Below are positions 1-12,300 of a DNA stretch of 64,000 bases, piece by piece. The translations under genes and the position numbers were made by a program. The notes under the pieces are model-generated. The model was not told where the DNA came from, searched no databases, and saw only the letters and a list, made by a program, of their open reading frames with translations. Source of the DNA: Pseudoscleropodium purum (lineage: Eukaryota > Streptophyta > Bryopsida > Hypnales > Brachytheciaceae); the NCBI GenBank assembly GCA_963969395.1, contig OZ017795.1, forward strand, positions 35,321,063 to 35,385,062, given 5' to 3'. How positions within the stretch are numbered: position 1 is the first letter of the stretch; every line of letters begins with the position of its first letter.

Positions 1-795
1 TTTTCTCCAAGTCACTTCGCCCAAATCTTCACTCCTTGCCAAGTTACTGCACCTAACAAAACAATCTTCTAAGCCATATAAATGGCACAGGCTCCATCTT
101 TGAAAAAGGAGCCAAAGCTCCTCACCAAGACTTCATCACCCAAGTACCTTCAAGCCTCATAGTAGGTCTCATACTCATTGAGAAAGGTTTCAATAGCCCT
201 CTTGTCTTTGGTGTCCCAAAAACTTGGTTTAGGTATATTCTTCATATACACAACCTAAGCCTCACTTGGCATCGGGATTGCCATACTCTTCTCATACTTC
301 CTCATGAGTTCTTTGTTCACTTCAATCAGGTCTTTCATAATGCCAATCCAATCTAGAGTAGGAGAGGCTTCCCATTTCTTGTACTGTGGTGTAGCCTTGT
401 TTGAGTCCTTTGGCTCATCCTCATTTTCTTGTTCACCACTTGGCTCCAACTTTGAGCTTCCACTTGAATTGCTATTGGGACCATCTTGGTCCCTAGCTTG
501 AGTCTCCAACTCAACTTGCTTGGAAGTACGCATGGGAGAATCCACCTCCATATCTACCTTTCCATCACCACCCAATTCAGAGGAGTGATTAGCAATCACT
601 TGGGCCACTTCCAAGTTCACAACGCCAACTCTAGGCATTGCAGGCTATTGTTCAGCACCATCTTTACTAGCAACACCGTCAGCACCACCACCAATATTAG
701 TATCATCAGTACTTGTTCTACTAACAACGTTGATTTTCTTTCTAGGCGCCCTTCGATTTTTCTTGCCAAGCGACAATTCCTTTGCTGTAGCCATT
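1..795 (-). pseudogene. LTR-retrotransposon gag remnant
   Basis: Read on the minus strand from an ATG at 795, one frame stays open except for a few stops: a TAG near 649, a TAG just below 255, a TGA near 147 and a TAG near 78. Between the stops the protein stays plausible: a basic N-terminus, an acidic Ser/Asn/Glu-rich stretch, then a segment with FWDTKDKRAIETFL and a following tyrosine-rich helix, which is the layout of the retrotransposon gag core. It lies directly downstream, on the same strand, of a tRNA-primer site and LTR (981 onward), which fixes its identity as gag of an LTR element. The rest of the element lies before the window. Ty3/Gypsy is my preferred class, but no pol is visible to confirm it. 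The copy is inactive. Confidence 0.65.
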
Positions 796-980
796 GCCCT
801 ATCACCAACACTTCATCTGGCATCTCTTCTTGAGGTGCCCCACGGTCCAAAGGTCCATCTTGTCAAGGCTCCTTTGATCCACATTTCTTGCTCATCTTTA
901 ATGTTCCTTGGTTCCAATTCTTTACAAAGTTGATCACCAACACTTAGGGTCACTTGAGCCTTGATACCAAGCTTAAGACT

Positions 981-992
981 GCTTTGATACCA
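981..992 (-). other. Primer-binding site of LTR element (initiator-Met type)
   Basis: On the minus strand this reads TGGTATCAAAGC, one base from the usual plant retrotransposon primer site TGGTATCAGAGC, which pairs with initiator tRNA-Met. It sits two bases from the TG-starting LTR edge at 995 and upstream of gag on the same strand, exactly where such a site belongs. Confidence 0.7.
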
Positions 993-994
993 TA

Positions 995-1500
995 TGTGAC
1001 ACCCCTCTTATGTCACATCCTATGAATCCACGTAGCTTACTCAATTACTTGCAAAACCAACCCACTTAATTTAGTCTAGCACTTAAAATCCACTGAGTGA
1101 CTCTAGCTTAAGCTAAACCTCTAGGTTAGTCCAACTCATGAGGTCTCACATGACATGCCCACAAATGCCCCAACACTTAGCTACATGGCTAAATATTGGG
1201 CTACTCTTCATACCCCTGGTGCGGGCCCTCCTACCTCCCTAGTTTAGTCCATCAGCCCAAGTTAGGACCCATTCGGAGTCAGCCCTTAAGGTGGCACCAC
1301 ACTTCCAATGTGTGCCACTAACTTAAGCTCACCAAGTCTAACGCACCACACCTCCCATGTGGTCACCCTTACTTGGTGACCTTCACTTTACTTTACTTAG
1401 TCACGGGGCCCTTGGTGTTGCACCACCAAGGTCTGAGCTCCCCATGACTTCACCAACACCTTGGGGCTATTACAAGTATAGTAAAGCTAAGACTCAACAA
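995..1500 (-). repeat. 5' LTR of minus-strand retrotransposon (far edge uncertain)
   Basis: The edge next to the primer site begins TGTGACACCC on the plus strand, so the LTR ends in CA on its own strand. The block is richer in GC than its surroundings and has no coding frame. The far edge is not resolved: a CAACA at about 1498 would give an LTR near 500 bases, but the second LTR is outside the window, so this is a guess. Confidence 0.5.
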
Positions 1501-1576
1501 TTGTTCTCTATGGTTGTTCCCTATACTTTAATATTGTCAATTTCAGACTGATCCCAAGAGGCCTAGACTAACTAAC

Positions 1577-2032
1577 TTAACCTTTAAACACCAAAGAGGG
1601 GACCTTCAAAATCATTGTTTTCTATTACTATGTAAATCACTAGCCTCCAAAATTGAAAAAATAGTCATTGCAAGTCAAACTACTGTAGGAGATCTTCCCT
1701 TTCCAAAACAAATTTTGAAGATGAATAGTTGCAATTTTGTCCTAAATAGTTTGATTCCCTATCATCCATCGGACATATAACATCCGCCTCAGCATTCAAG
1801 GGTAGACCCAAAAACAATGTAGAGGCCATTTTTTGGTTGATGAATGACAAAAAATCTTATTGTGTAGGACAAAAGTGCAACTATTCATCCTTCGAATTTT
1901 GTAGAAAAAGGGAAGGTCTTCTACAATGGCTTGACTTCCAATGAGTGTTTTTGCAATATTTTAAGCCAATGATTCACACAGTAAGGAAAAGGGATGATTT
2001 CCAAGCTCACCTTTCTTTTTGTCTAAGGATAA
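1577..2032. mobile_element. Foldback element flanked by TTAA-like ends
   Basis: The left 200 bases and the right 200 bases are inverted copies of each other, with the centre near 1810. The left arm starts TTAACCTTTAAA, and the reverse complement of the right arm starts TTATCCTTAGAC. Both arms then run through matching blocks (AAATCAT, GAAGTCAA-like, GTAGAAGACCTTCCCTTT-like, GATGAATAGTTGCA, TTTTGTCCTA). Transcribed through, it would fold into a long imperfect hairpin. It has no coding capacity. Its ends resemble the CCCCTAAA-ended elements elsewhere in the window, so it is probably a non-autonomous member of that group. Related fragments lie at 8395-8545 and 42010-42200. Confidence 0.75.
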
Positions 2033-3904
2033 AATCCACCATTGCCAAGTGCAATAAAACATTAAAAATTCTAATGTAAGTTTGCACCACCACCAGCTTA
2101 CAATAGTAAAGGAGCCAACCCATTTCTAACCACTTAATCAATTATTCATATTTAGGGTGCAAGTTTCCTTAGTGGGGAAATTTTTCCATATACAAAAATA
2201 GAGTTTAGAAAGATTCTATAATTTTTCAAAATTTTTTTTCTCAAAACATAATTACCAAAATTTTTTTTAATTGAAGACTCTGCTCAACCTATACTAGTCA
2301 TATAGGTCTTTCTATTTACAACCGTGGATTGATTGCAAAATCAACAAAGGATTGGTTGCAATATTGAGAGTCTTATAGCCAATCATAATGCACTACTATT
2401 GCATTAGGAACTATGCCATAATTAATTACTACTCATTTCTATTTGATGAAAAAGAGAATAGTTTATATTGTGGAAATGGGAGGTGATAAAAAAAAGATCA
2501 CCTCCTATAGCACCCCACATATGTGACTTTTCTGAAATCCAACTTCTCTAGATGGATTCCATCACCATCTTGGTAGCAAGGTGGGAGGGGTTGGAATTCA
2601 GTGAATAAGATTTGAATCACAGCAAACTATAGCTTCCCAAAGTTGGACTACATGAGGCTTTTCAAAAGTATGAATGCCCAGTCCGAAATGACTTTAAACT
2701 ACTAGATGATGGCGAAAAGGTACCCAAACCAAATGATGTGGTTGTGGGTTCAATACCCAATGGTGATAGGTAGTTTATTTCACATGAAAATAGCCTTTCT
2801 TACTGACAAGAACCCGTGCAATGTATTCTTCAACACATTTGTATCACTATGGCCCTTGTAAGTCATATGTTAAAAAATAATAAAAAAAAATTTGAAAAGT
2901 TTTAAAAAGTTTGAGTGCCTTGCTTCCAAGTGTGGCAACTCACTTTTGTGTTTTTATTTTACAACTAAGGGTTGAGACAATGGACTCAACATTTTTAGGT
3001 ATTGACAAATTACTTCTTGGGCAACCTCTTAGCCTCTCTTTTGGGCTCTTATATTTTGCTTGTTGTTGTTTTCTTATATCTCAAGCCGATTGTGGCTAGG
3101 ATCTTGTATTTCTATTCTTGCAATAAAGGTTCTCTTTATTTTTGTAAAAAAAAAAGCACAAAAAAAACATATTTAGGTGCCCATAATGCTATGGCCTAAT
3201 AATTTAACAATTTTGAATATTGTATAGGTTTAGGATACCTAATAATTCAACAATCTTCAAATAATACATTGATGTATTTTGGTAAGCCTTAATGCTATGG
3301 CTTAACAATTCACCTCTTTTCCAATAATGCATATATTATAAACCTTATACTCATGTCTTCATCACATATAATATTTGAATTCTCTTAAATTAATCTCACG
3401 GAAAAATACTATAGATATGCAATTTTGGTTCTTTTTACACCGCCTTAGAGGATTTTTGAGTCTCTTCTAACAAGGCTAAATAGTTGGAAAGCTTTCTTGT
3501 TTTTCAAGAGATTTTTGAAGTTTGTTGGTGCCCCTCAATAACTATAGCATTGGATGAAGATGCAACAAATTTGCTTCTTTTAGCTTTCTTTTTTAATTTC
3601 TTGGCACTTTTCCCTCAACAAAGATATCTTCTACCACCAATATATCTCCTAAAATTGTCTATAGGTGCAATTACGTTGCCATTCATAGTAGTTAGTGCAA
3701 TGCTACAATGATTCAATGAATGTTTTTGGTGGATTGAACCTCGCTAATATATGTATCATAATATTGTAAAAGACGATTTTTAATATAGGTCCCTAGACAT
3801 GCTTGATAAAAAATATTTTGATACTTTTTGGATGTTAGTTTTGGCATTCAAGCAATTGGTGCTAGAGTTGAGTCTGTTTTTACATTCTCAAGTGCCTTTT
3901 TTTA
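2033..3904. other. AT-rich intergenic DNA, no gene seen
   Basis: There are only short chance reading frames and poly-A/T tracts. A stretch at 2746-2758 resembles a tRNA T-arm, but the rest of a tRNA is missing. An open frame at 3484-3711 just before the transposase relic has no recognisable domain; it could be a decayed upstream part of that element. Confidence 0.5.
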
Positions 3905-4740
3905 ATTAGGCCCTCCTTTAAATTTGCAAACAAGTGAAATTGGTAATTTATCAATTAGCTAGTGGCCATTTATATGAAAAAATGAATGACTTATACAGAT
4001 GTGATGCATCTACAATCCATAAATATATAGATATAGTTTGTAGAGTCTTGAGTAATTGTAACCAAGATATTTTTATCCCATACATTCACATACCACCTAA
4101 AAATAGATTGCAAAATATTATAGAGAGATTTAGGAATTTAATTGTGATGCCTTACATTTGTGGAGCCTTAGATGGAATTCACATCCATTTTCTTGAATCC
4201 CTAGGAATCACCTCACATCCATTGCTACAGACTTCTTTAATAAAAAGAAATTCCATGGTGTTGTGTTATAGGGGGTTTATGATATGGATAGAATCTTTTA
4301 GAATATTTATACTAGGCATCCCAATGGAATCCATAATATAGGAAAATTTTAATGATCTTCTATATATATGATTTGCATTAGAGGCGGATTTTATCAAATC
4401 CTACCATTGTAGTTAGAAATGTGTAAGTGCAACTATACTTGATTGAAGATTTAGCATATTCAAGCCACCCGTACCTATTGAAGAGCTATAAGCCAACAAA
4501 TCCTATATGTTGTGATCAAAAGATATTTGATTTTTCTATTAATACAAGTAGAGTTGTTATCGAGCATGTATTTTGCACTCTCAAGAATTGGTAGAGGATT
4601 TTAAAGAACTTTGGTGGCAATATTGACAAATGTAGGACCATCACCATTGCATGTTGTGTGTTGCATAAGTACTACGAGCTACATGACAAGAGGCTTTTAG
4701 CACTAAAGATGACTAAATAGATGGCACATCCATTTACTAG
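3905..4740 (+). pseudogene. PIF/Harbinger-type transposase relic
   Basis: The frame from about 3934 carries the region before the catalytic core (tyrosine/cysteine-rich helix, then STIHKYIDIVCRVL). It leads into GALDGIHI at about 4168-4190, which matches the block holding the first catalytic aspartate of PIF/Harbinger (HARBI1-like) DDE enzymes. After stops and shifts, the C-terminal block reappears at 4545-4720: SRVVIEHVFCTLKNW, a TAG, RILKNFGGN, then a CCVLHKYYELHD block. These are the third-acidic-residue helix and the conserved CCVLHN motif of the family. The reading frame is broken several times, so the protein is dead. No terminal repeats were identified. It resembles the relic at 57690-58690 in domain order but is clearly diverged from it. 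Confidence 0.75.
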
Positions 4741-7700
4741 CAAACATCGTGGAGCACAACATTTGCCAAATAATGGTGAAAGAGCAAAACTTGCTAGGAA
4801 CATATGCATAGGGCTTTATATGAAGTTTGATTAGTAAAAATTTAATATGTAGCTAAGTTCTTTGTTCTATATATTAGTATAGTGTTGTAATAGTTTTTCA
4901 TTTGATTTTCATATATTTATAGTTCTTTAAGATTGTATAGTTCTTTATATTATAGAATATAATCAGTTTTTGTACTCTTATGGTTTTTGTCTTTATTTTT
5001 GTTTTAGATATCATAAATTCGATAGTAAAATTTGTTAGTTCCAAATGGAGTTCAATATTTTATACAATTGAACCTTTAAAGCTCTAAAGTATTCCTTCTA
5101 TTAAAAAACACTGAGACTTGCCATTTCTAATGCTTTGACTAGAAAAATTTAAACAATTCTTCTTGCATATCTAAGAATAGGATTTTTTCCACTACAATTT
5201 TAAAAATGTGTGGAAGACATTTCATAGAGTAAGACCGCCTACATTGATAGATATATGAATTTAAAGTGAAAAGTAGGTATTTTGCACTAAGCAAGACTAC
5301 ATTTTTTGGCTCTTACATGTCACAATTTAACCCCTAAATGCCCAAGCCATTCCAAGTGATTTTTCTCTATGAAATAAAACATAATCAATTGGAATTTCAC
5401 ATGTTGAATAATTAAAAAAAATTCACCATTTTTTATGGTAGTCCTTCAACTATCTTTTGTATATAGGGTGGTATGCTACTTTTGCTTCTAAGTACCTATT
5501 GAATGAAAATTATATTTCCCAAAAATTAGTCTAACAGTCTATCTTTACAAAAAGTTTTAAAATTATTCAACAGATGTTGAGGCCGTAGAAGCAAATCCAA
5601 ATCTTTTAAAGTTGCATTTAACCCTCAAGCCCTAATATTTTTTCTGACAATAGAGGTTTTCAATGAATTATCATACTTTGAAATTTTTTGCACATAGATG
5701 TGCTTGAATTTTGTAATTTTGACCATACAAAATTGAAGATTATTTTGTCTTGTATGCATAGAGTTAACTGTAGAAAATGTTGTTTGTTGGATTTTTAGAT
5801 TATAACAGTTTGGAATGATCAACTTTATAGGCAAAATACAACTTTTGGAGAAGAAAAATTATAAGATGATGAATAATGATTTTGCACCCCTTTAAAAAAA
5901 TTATTTTAGAATCTAAGCCAAATTTAGTATTTTTTCATTTTAAGAAATGAAAAATAAAAAAATCTCTCAAATTTGTATACATTTTCAAAAAAATGGGGTA
6001 CTTAGGAAGCCAAAACCAACCAAATTGGATCCTACAAATTTAAAAAAAAATTATACAAGTGTCAATTTTTGAAATTTAACAATTGATACTATTGGAATTT
6101 TTTTTGGAAGATATTATAAAAGATTTGAAATCATTATAATTATTTTTATATTCTTAATCACACTAGATTGAACCTTGTATTCTAAAAACTGTTAAAAATA
6201 CAAAGACAATTTATTTTTTCTTCAAAGTTCAGCTTTTTTGTACAAAATAAAGACTAGAAATGTCCAAGAATTTTTTTTCATCCCTACTATTACTTTCATT
6301 GTAAAATGCTTATGTTTCCTCCCTTTTTCTTTTAGACTACATTTTCTAAATAGTTTCTAAATAAAGTTTTAAATACTTCTCACACTAAAATTTTGAAAAT
6401 AGAAAAATGAAATAAGGATGTCAACTTGTTACTCTACAAGTTCCTAGTTTACAAAATATTGAGATTTATTTCATCCTAGTACCAAGAATTTGCTATTGAA
6501 AATTAGAAGAAGGCACATTGTATCCCTTTAGGTTGACAACATCAAGACTTATTTTGGCAATTGTTTTTTTTTCCTATTTTCATTATTGAGTTAATGTTAC
6601 TTCATTTTGGAAATATAAAATTATAAATAGAAAAATGAAACAACAATTACTTAAAATATATAACATCTTTGACAATCGACACAAAAAAAAACTATCATAA
6701 TAAATATTGAAGAAATTTTTTTTATTAAATAATTATAAACATTATTATTAGATAACATAAATGATAGATTTGTTTAAGAATTATATAGATAACTCTTATC
6801 ATCTTAGTTGAATTACTCTAAACTCTCCTTGAATGGACATTCTTGAAGCAAAAAAAGTCTCAACTTTCATTGGTTTTTTCAAGGATCTCCACAATCTTGA
6901 CATTAGAGAAAATTCAAGCCTTCTAAAGGGTTAGGAGTTCCCACAAGTTTTGCTCAATTCCTAAATGTTGAAACTATGCCAGCTAGTAGAGTGACATAGC
7001 CAAGCAATGACCACATCAAATTTAAAAATAAAAAAAATAAAAAAAAAATAGTGTTTTTTTCCTTAAAATGAGATTTGGAAAAAAAATTGAAATAACTTTT
7101 TTTTGACAACCCATACTATGGTTCACAAGATGGGAAAAAATTGGAAAGCATACATATAATGGCCTTTCTTGACCCCAAATCCCCTCCAATGCCTTTTTGT
7201 TGGTGGCTTTTGAAAAGATTTGTAGTAGTTTTGAGTCACAAAAGTAATTATTCAAGTTCATTTTGGGGTGTTAGAAGACATAAGCATTAGAAGAAATTTG
7301 AGGCCCATAAAGGGCCGTTTTGGGCTTTGTTTCCATCGTTGTTCCCCACAGCAAAGGGATATAGACGACTGTCAAAAAAAATTATTTTCAAAAGAAACAA
7401 ATTTAACTCTTGAAATACAAAAAAAAAGTTGAAAAAAAATGGAAATGACGTGGCACTCTCTCGACCACATTGGACTGCACTGTTGGTAGCGTTCACTCCG
7501 TTCTCAGAGTTGGATAACTCACAATATCCTTTTACCCTCAAATTTCCCCTAATGGTGTTGTAATTAGGCACTTCTATCTTAGGGTATATTAGGATTATAG
7601 CTACTTCCACAACAAGGTTGCCTTCTCCAAATGTAGTCCTTTACATAGACACTACAATTGAGAGAAGTTGAAAAATGGTGGCCCTAAAGAACTTCAATAT

Positions 7701-8394
7701 ATGAATCAATATATGCTCTATGCATCCGCAACTACAAAAACCTTCCTACATGAGTGACCAAGGATACCACTCACTATATATGCCTTCATGGCCTAAACAA
7801 TAGAATTACCTTCAATAAATTCTTTGTACATACGGTTATCAAAGTAGAAGAACCATTCTTCTTGTACATGATTGTGACTTGATTACAAAAGCATCCCATT
7901 TTGTTTTTTTGCCTAAAACGTCAAGTCTTTGGAACATAAGAGTGTAGGAATATTTAATTTTAGACCTAAATTGTCATTTTTAATATTAGTTAGAATACAT
8001 TTTCAAAATTCCAAGATCATCCCTTTGGCCTTTTAAGGGTTAATCTCTCCCAATGCATATAGATAATAAATGTTTTTTGAGGTAAAAAAGAAATTCATTA
8101 AAAGGTCAAAAAATTGTTAGATTCAAGTCCTAAATTTCCCTTTAAAAATGGATATTGTGTGAGAAATAAGTGAATCCAACTAAATCCCCTAGATCTCATG
8201 TTTGTTCTTTAGATTAGAAATTTTGTATTCTAAATGCATTGAAATATAAAGTCCCCTTCATTTTTTTGCTTATTAGCAAAGAAAAATAAAACAAACCTCG
8301 CTTATATGATTCAAACAAGAAATTCATGCTTTGAAGATTTGTCTTAAGTAGAAATTTGAACAAAAACAATAGTCAGGTTTAACATACCATTGAT
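4741..8394. other. AT-rich intergenic DNA with one isolated TTAA-CCCCTAAA end
   Basis: No gene is supported. At 5327-5344 the sequence reads TTAACCCCTAAATGCCCA, the same end as the element starting at 28766. No convincing partner end was found nearby; the nearest candidate is an AAGGGTTAA at about 8034-8042, which would make an element of about 2.7 kb. The rest is runs of A and T and chance short frames. Confidence 0.45.
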
Positions 8395-8545
8395 CACCAT
8401 CATTTCAAAATCATCCCTTTTCATTACCATGTGAATCCTTGGAATTTAGTTGTAAAAAGGGGAGGTCTTCTCTAATAGTTGAACTTCTGTCCTACTAGAA
8501 GGATTCCCTGTCATCCATTGGACAATTTGTGTCCATGTCAACATT
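8395..8545. repeat. Fragment related to the foldback element arm
   Basis: The blocks AAATCATCCCTTTTCATTAC, AGGTCTTCTCTAATAG, GAACTTCTGTCCTAC and GGATTCCCTGTCATCCATTGG appear in the same order as in the arms of the element at 1577-2032 and in the fragment at 42010-42200. No second inverted arm is seen here, so this is a half-element or remnant. Confidence 0.55.
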
Positions 8546-9370
8546 GAAGGGTTGAGCAACAAAAGCATGTTCCATCATTCCTAAGAATTATTTTTGTCAT
8601 ATGAATTGTGCTTATAAGAATACTAACATCCTAAGATTGTCAAATAAGACAATACGGTAATACTTTTCAATCAAAGATTGTAAACAAGATTGTATGAAAG
8701 ATCGTATGAAAAGAGAAGAGAAACAAACACTACACATTTTTATTTCGGCACATTTTTAAAATTGGCTATGCAAATGAAAAAAAGATAAGCATTGATGTTT
8801 TGTGAAAACGAGAATAACAGTCCACAACCCAACATCCAGAGAACCACCACCAAAATAGAAAATGCCGTACTTAATCCTCATTTCATCGTACTAAGGTTAC
8901 ATTGTTCAGCAGTCTTTCACTCAAAGCGGCAAAATTCATCAATAATGCGGTCCCAGTAAGGATAGAACAATAATTGAGGTGACTGCAGTACGTAACTGCA
9001 ATTCATTGGCGCTTCTACACCTAAACTCGAACTCACCTGCTAACTACGTAACTGCGAGTCACTGTACAAAGCGTAATACTTCACAAAACGTTTCCTAGCT
9101 CTCTTTTTTAATTTTTTTCCTCCTAGCTGGATACCTTGTCTCGGAACCTATCACATAACATTCTTGGCCAAGCCAGCAGTCTCAGGAGAATGTGCCTTCA
9201 AAAGCATGAGGTGGCGACAGTACCTTGACTCCAAGTAAGGATGATTCTTCCTTCGAGACAACGTTCTTGGTTGCTTTAACAGTGCTTCGCAGTGCGAGGA
9301 CCCTTCTTGGGTGCTTCACTGGTTTAGAATGTTATGCAAAGATGAGTACACTCTAAAATGCAACGCAAAA
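8546..9370. other. 3' flank of CDKC (3' UTR and downstream spacer)
   Basis: Composition changes from AT-rich to more balanced at about 8800, as expected for the 3' untranslated region of the minus-strand kinase gene, whose stop is at 9371-9373. I could not place a poly(A) site. Confidence 0.35.
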
Positions 9371-12300
9371 CTAACGCTGTTGCTGCCGATAGTCTGGTCG
9401 ATGTGGCGGAGATGGAGGCTGAAAGCCAGAGTGCGATGCTCGTGCATAAGCTCCATCAATATCTACATACTGCGCTGTTGTCTGCATTCGAAAACAAACA
9501 GATGAGAATAATGACAACTGGCCCCAGACCGTGTGTTCAGCTTTCCCAACAGCAAAAGCTATCTGCGATAATCCGCAAGACTGGAATTCAATAAAAGTAA
9601 CTCCCATCAGTAGCTTGCCAATGCAATATTCACATTCAGAGTGTTTGAAAGAATTACCTGCTGCATGTAATGCTGAGCACCATAAGCAGGAGGCGGAGGA
9701 ACACCAGCCATGCCACTGTTTAAAACCCCACAGATAGATACATCAGCAAAGCACAAGTACAGATATATTCCAGTCGTGAACCACAAGAACTTCATGACCA
9801 CCGAAAGAGAATCACAAAAGACCAACAGATCCTCACCCCTCTAGAATGTTAAAGTTCTCGAGGTTAAATTAACATGCATTAGATTCACAGTCCTCATGTT
9901 AAAGTTAATGTTGAATCTAATGTTAGTGTCATTAACAATAACTTGATACTACTTTGGTCCCTATTTAGTTATCAATAGGTCAACATTAACCTGACATAAA
10001 TTTGATAATACCTTAATATTTGTCTGATATCCAATTAGATTAACGTTCATTTATCATTAGTAACTACGTGAATCTAATACAGGGACCTTTCGAGATGAAT
10101 TTACCCAAATTGCTGCCCACGACCACCAACTGGAGGACCTCTCCCACCACCATAAGGACCAGCAGGGTACGCCCCTCCAGCAGGACCCCCATAGGCACCA
10201 CCCCGTCCACCTTGATGCCCCATGTTGGGAGCTGTGTATGCACCCTGCTGCTGCGCAGGACCTCCATAGGCTCCACCCGGTACACCACGATTAGGCCCTC
10301 CGTACCCGCCATTTTGACTTGGCCCTCCATGAGGGGGCCGTCCCCCTCCAGGAGCTCGGCCTTGATTGTTACCTCCTTGACCCCTGTGGTCAGATAAACA
10401 ATTGGTCAGAATCGAGATACTAGAGATCCAAGCTGAAGGCTCGTGTATATTAGTCGACAGGATGAGCGAAAAGTCAATTTAGACTTGCGTCCTTTTAACT
10501 CAAAGAAATGGATGGAAGTCAAAGTTCTGATGATCAGGATGCAATACCTGTTATTGTAGTTATTGTGTTGCTGATTGGACAGGCCATTTGCATGCAATGG
10601 AGGTCCCAAGTTGTGACCAGGCTGGTGAGGACCAGGTCGCAGAGGTTGTTGCTGAATTGGAGGCAAGCGCGTGTGAGGAGCTGGGTGATGGATGACCTTC
10701 ATGCGTTTTGCCTGCTCCTCTTGTTGTTGCCGCTGTTGCTGCCTCTTCTTCTTGGTTTGATACTCGTGAGATGCTTCGTACTTGGGCAAACTGTGAAAAA
10801 TCATAAAGAACGTTTCGATTAATAAACATGACATCCAGAAAGTCCAAAAATCATATCAGACATTAACCATCGAAAAACTCGCAAATGTCATAATTAGGTC
10901 CTCGCAAAATGACGCATGTTAGCCTAAACAAATATAAATTAAGAAATCCGGGTTGCCCAGTCCGACATGCCAATGCTGACTAATATTAAATCCACTAGTG
11001 CTAAAAATTGCATTACAAACCTCCAAATATGACCAAACTTGATTACTATAGCCTTTTCATTGAAGAGACTTTCTGGCATGGCTCGTAGCAAAACATATCT
11101 GCCAACACCTAGTTTATATGACAACACAAAATCATCATAAACGCCAGTACCTAATTACACTCACCTGCTTGGTTGACACGGCATAGGTTCAGTCCAGAAA
11201 TACTCGGCATCCAATGCATCTTTAGCAGAAATCCGCTGCACAATCAAAGTCACAAGCCAAATCAACCGTGAGCTCACAAGAACAAACAAAGCCAAGAGTC
11301 ACAACAAGTGACCCTCATAACAACTTGAATGTACATTAGGACCCTCATGACAGCTTCAAATCAGTTCAAGATGGCCTTTACGAGGACATAGTGCAAATTA
11401 CAAGTTGGCAACACAAAGGATAATTGCAACATGACAACCGATATGATGCAAGTATCAAAAGTGTCTCAAGCCGTATCACATGATTATACTTACATGTTCA
11501 GGATCCAGGGTCAACATGCGCTCTAAGAGGTCAAGGGCATGCCGATCAAAACTGTATCACAGATGAAGAAAAAGGTCAGAAGGAGGCCAGAAAACAGACC
11601 AACTTCACATGACACAGCGACCAAGAATATACTAATTTCAGAAAAAGGAGAATTCGCTGCTGTTGAAGAATGTAGTTTCTACAAGTCAGTGCAGAGCAGT
11701 GAAGGGGGAGGGGGAGCGGTACTCACTGTTTGAACACATCCTTCACACGACGCTTCACTGGCCTCTCAGGCTTAAATTGATTGTAGTAAGGCAACTGACT
11801 CACTCGCGGCCAATTGGTCTCATCCGGAGATCCGCATAGTTCACAGATCTTGTGAAATTGCTCACTCTGCAGGCAAAACACAGAGGAAAAAACCAAGCCT
11901 GATAGTCAAGAAGAGTATTCAAAAGACTGGAGAAACGAATTTCAGTCAATTATCCACATGAGGAAACCAATAAGTAGATGAAAGGATAAGTCTCCTGGAT
12001 GCAGGTCATCACAACGGGCTTCTACCAATACCAATAAAAAAAACTTGTAGATAAAATGATGAAGTCTCACAAATACAGAAAAAGAAGAGTGTTATACGTT
12101 ATAGAGCTCACACATTATATGGCCAACTTAAGCGTAACTTAACTGACGGAAATAAGTTCCAGCTAGAAGAACAATTCAATGCTGCCAATCTATACAGCAC
12201 AACAAAATTACCTTCCCAATTCTTACTGAGTGTGATCCCAACAACACACTTTTACCATAGTATAGTATTCAAAGATGATAATATAAAGCCCGGATATTTG

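Noticed and set aside
2690..2765. tRNA-like T-arm word GGGTTCAATACCC
   Set aside because: No acceptor stem, D-arm or anticodon arm can be formed around it at the right spacing.
7022..7610. Two minus-strand open frames of 79 and 107 codons
   Set aside because: Poly-Phe/Lys stretches from A/T runs, no motif, no splice partners.
5331..8039. A 2.7 kb full-length TTAA element with transposase
   Set aside because: The right end match is poor and no transposase-like frame lies between; kept only as a lone end.
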